Assembly (NCBI GenBank): GCA_028284415.1
Contig: JANQRU010000004.1
Coordinates: forward strand, 1,674,001-1,738,000
DNA: 64,000 nt
Direction: 5' to 3'
Origin: Pyrinomonadaceae bacterium
GTDB taxonomy: Bacteria > Acidobacteriota > Blastocatellia > Pyrinomonadales > Pyrinomonadaceae
Positions 62,827 through 64,000 of this stretch are shown here, piece by piece; position 1 is the stretch's first letter; the number at the start of each line of letters is the position of its first letter. Made by a program: the position numbers and the translations under genes. Under the pieces are notes generated by a model. It ran no database searches. It was not told where the DNA came from and saw only the letters and a list, made by a program, of their open reading frames with translations.

Positions 62827-63606
62827 TTAGAGCGAACCCGCAAAGTATTTATTTACATTGGCACGATAATGCGGACTTAATTTGAGTTCTGTACCGTCTT
62901 TTAGGATGACTTTGTAATTTCCGCGAAACCACGGTTGCAGTTCCTGAACAGCGTCAAGATTGACGATCGTTGAACGCCCGATGCGTTGAAATGTTTGTGG
63001 ATTTAGGGAGGTTTCAAGATTGCTGATCGCTTCACGGAAGATATGTTTTGTTTTGTGAGTGTGCATTAAAACATAATTTCCTTGAGCTTCGATCCAGAAA
63101 ACTTCATCGGCTTTTAAGAAAAAAACGCGTCCGCTGTCTTTGATGATGAAACGTTCGATAAATTGTTCTGGCGTTTGATTTTCGGAAATGAATTCACGTA
63201 ATTGTTCGTTGATCTTTTCGGTGTTGCGGTTTTCAATTTGCTGGACGGCTCGTTCGAAGGCTTGGTCAAAACGCTCTTGATTATAGGGTTTGAGCAAATA
63301 ATCGGCGGCGTTGACTTCAAATGCCTGAATCGCATATTCGTTGTAAGCAGTGATAAAAACGATGGCGGGCTGTTTTTCCGAATCGAGTTGCTTTAAATAT
63401 TCAAACCCATCAACTTTCGGCATTTGCACATCCAAAAAAACCAAATCGGGTTTTTGGGAAAGTGTTTCACCGATTGCCTCCAAACCGTTTTCGCATTCGC
63501 CGATTATTTCAATATCAGAACGCTCTTTGAGCATCTGCCTAACCATTTTTCTTCCCAAATGTTCGTCGTCAACTATTAAAACCTTGATCTTACTTTCTTG
63601 TGTCAA
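62827..63606 (-). CDS. LytTR-family response regulator
   Basis: This 259-aa protein is made of a receiver domain (about 7-120) with Asp13/Asp14 and the phosphoacceptor Asp59 ('LVFLDVQMPKVDGFEYL'), then a LytTR DNA-binding domain (about 150-255: 'VFWIEAQGNYVLMHTHKTKHIFREAISNLETSLNP', 'FQRIGRSTIVNLDAVQELQPWFRGNYKVILKDG'). The start is a TTG at 63606. A GGAG site at about 8 nt upstream lies in the last codons of the kinase gene, so the pair is translationally linked. Confidence 0.93.
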   Translation of the reverse strand: MTQESKIKVLIVDDEHLGRKMVRQMLKERSDIEIIGECENGLEAIGETLSQKPDLVFLDVQMPKVDGFEYLKQLDSEKQPAIVFITAYNEYAIQAFEVNAADYLLKPYNQERFDQAFERAVQQIENRNTEKINEQLREFISENQTPEQFIERFIIKDSGRVFFLKADEVFWIEAQGNYVLMHTHKTKHIFREAISNLETSLNPQTFQRIGRSTIVNLDAVQELQPWFRGNYKVILKDGTELKLSPHYRANVNKYFAGSL

Positions 63607-63609
63607 ACC

Positions 63610-64000
63610 CTAAACTCCCTGTGGTAAACCTTGCATTTTTCCGATCGGCAGACAAAGTGTGATTAGAACTCCCTTCTTGTCATTTGAATCGAAATCGAAA
63701 CGGAAATTTTCGCCGTAAAACTGTTGCAGTCGTGCCTTTGTGTTTGATAAGCCGATACCGCTTGAAAAGACTCCGCTTGTGTCTTCTACACCTTGCCCGT
63801 TATCTTTTATTTCAACTTTTACCCAATCTTCTTCGCGGTTTGCTTTAATCTCAATTTTGCCTAAATCGGTCTTTTGAGAAATACCGTGTTTGATTGAATT
63901 TTCGACCAATGGTTGCAAAAGCAAATTTGGAATTTGAAATTCCTGTACGTCAGGAGATATATCAAATTCCGCCGAAAGTCTTTTGCCGAAGCGTGTTTTT
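63610..64000 (-). CDS. LytS-like sensor histidine kinase, C-terminal part (cut by window end)
   Basis: The reading frame is open to the window end. I read 'RFGKRLSAEFDISPDVQEF' followed by 'QIPNLLLQPLVENSIKHG', the His_kinase family N box, then 'VEIKDNGQGVE' (G1), 'GIGLSNTKARLQQFYG' (G2) and the C-terminal end. The ATP-binding domain is complete. The phosphoacceptor His and the sensor domains lie outside the window. It pairs with the LytTR regulator just downstream. Confidence 0.9.
   Translation of the reverse strand, partial: KTRFGKRLSAEFDISPDVQEFQIPNLLLQPLVENSIKHGISQKTDLGKIEIKANREEDWVKVEIKDNGQGVEDTSGVFSSGIGLSNTKARLQQFYGENFRFDFDSNDKKGVLITLCLPIGKMQGLPQGV

Overview
This is an AT-rich stretch of a Gram-negative bacterial chromosome. 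It combines a complete contractile type VI secretion (T6SS) operon, an exosortase/EPS export locus, an IDH3-like isocitrate dehydrogenase, queuosine genes and several DUF-type secreted proteins. I infer a member of the Acidobacteriota (Blastocatellia-like), with low to moderate confidence; no rRNA or other decisive marker is present.

1-26.3 kb, T6SS, all on the minus strand and read from 26.3 kb down to 1. The order is three tandem FHA-TM-lytic-transglycosylase-like proteins, a YkgJ-type cysteine-cluster protein, tssK, tssL, tssM, tagJ, tssA, tssB, tssC, hcp, tssE, tssF, an OmpA/discoidin-like lipoprotein, tssG, tssH (clpV), a candidate effector (peptidoglycan-binding plus a His/Cys caspase-like domain), and vgrG cut by the window edge. 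TssJ is not recognisable and TssL has no OmpA domain, so the lipoprotein may be the envelope anchor. Hairpins isolate hcp, and only the sheath/tube/recycling/spike genes (tssB, tssC, hcp, clpV, vgrG) have strong Shine-Dalgarno sites.

26.3-42 kb, housekeeping genes in short operons: cystathionine beta-synthase; methyltransferase plus glycerophosphodiesterase; thiO plus a TlpA-like thioredoxin; NAD-isocitrate dehydrogenase; a PNPOx-like flavoprotein; GNAT plus a ketopantoate-reductase-like protein; a second glycerophosphodiesterase; DoxX; pepP plus a lipoprotein; and a VIT-vWA-TonB-C protein.

42-48.2 kb, accessory region. queE and queC are separated by a small lipoprotein gene followed by a 51-bp second copy of the queE 3' end that differs almost only by silent changes, which is the scar of a recombination event. 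Three secreted-protein genes follow. Each is preceded by the same 39-nt leader containing a covarying hairpin, and two of them share an undescribed-looking C-terminal domain ending in a GRGH...PC motif. A 33-aa ORF with a sequestrable RBS and several foldback/REP-like repeats lie here too.

48.2-61.2 kb, isoprenoid and envelope polysaccharide locus: ispA, exosortase-EpsI fusion, TPR lipoprotein, small membrane protein, Wzz-like chain-length protein, XrtA-associated ATPase, tyrosine autokinase, undecaprenyl-phosphate sugar transferase, Wza-like exporter and a YCF48-like protein. No glycosyltransferases, flippase or PEP-CTERM substrates are in view.

61.2-64 kb: tRNA-Val(TAC) and tRNA-Asp(GTC), then a minus-strand operon of LytS-like histidine kinase (cut by the window end), LytTR response regulator and secreted amidohydrolase.
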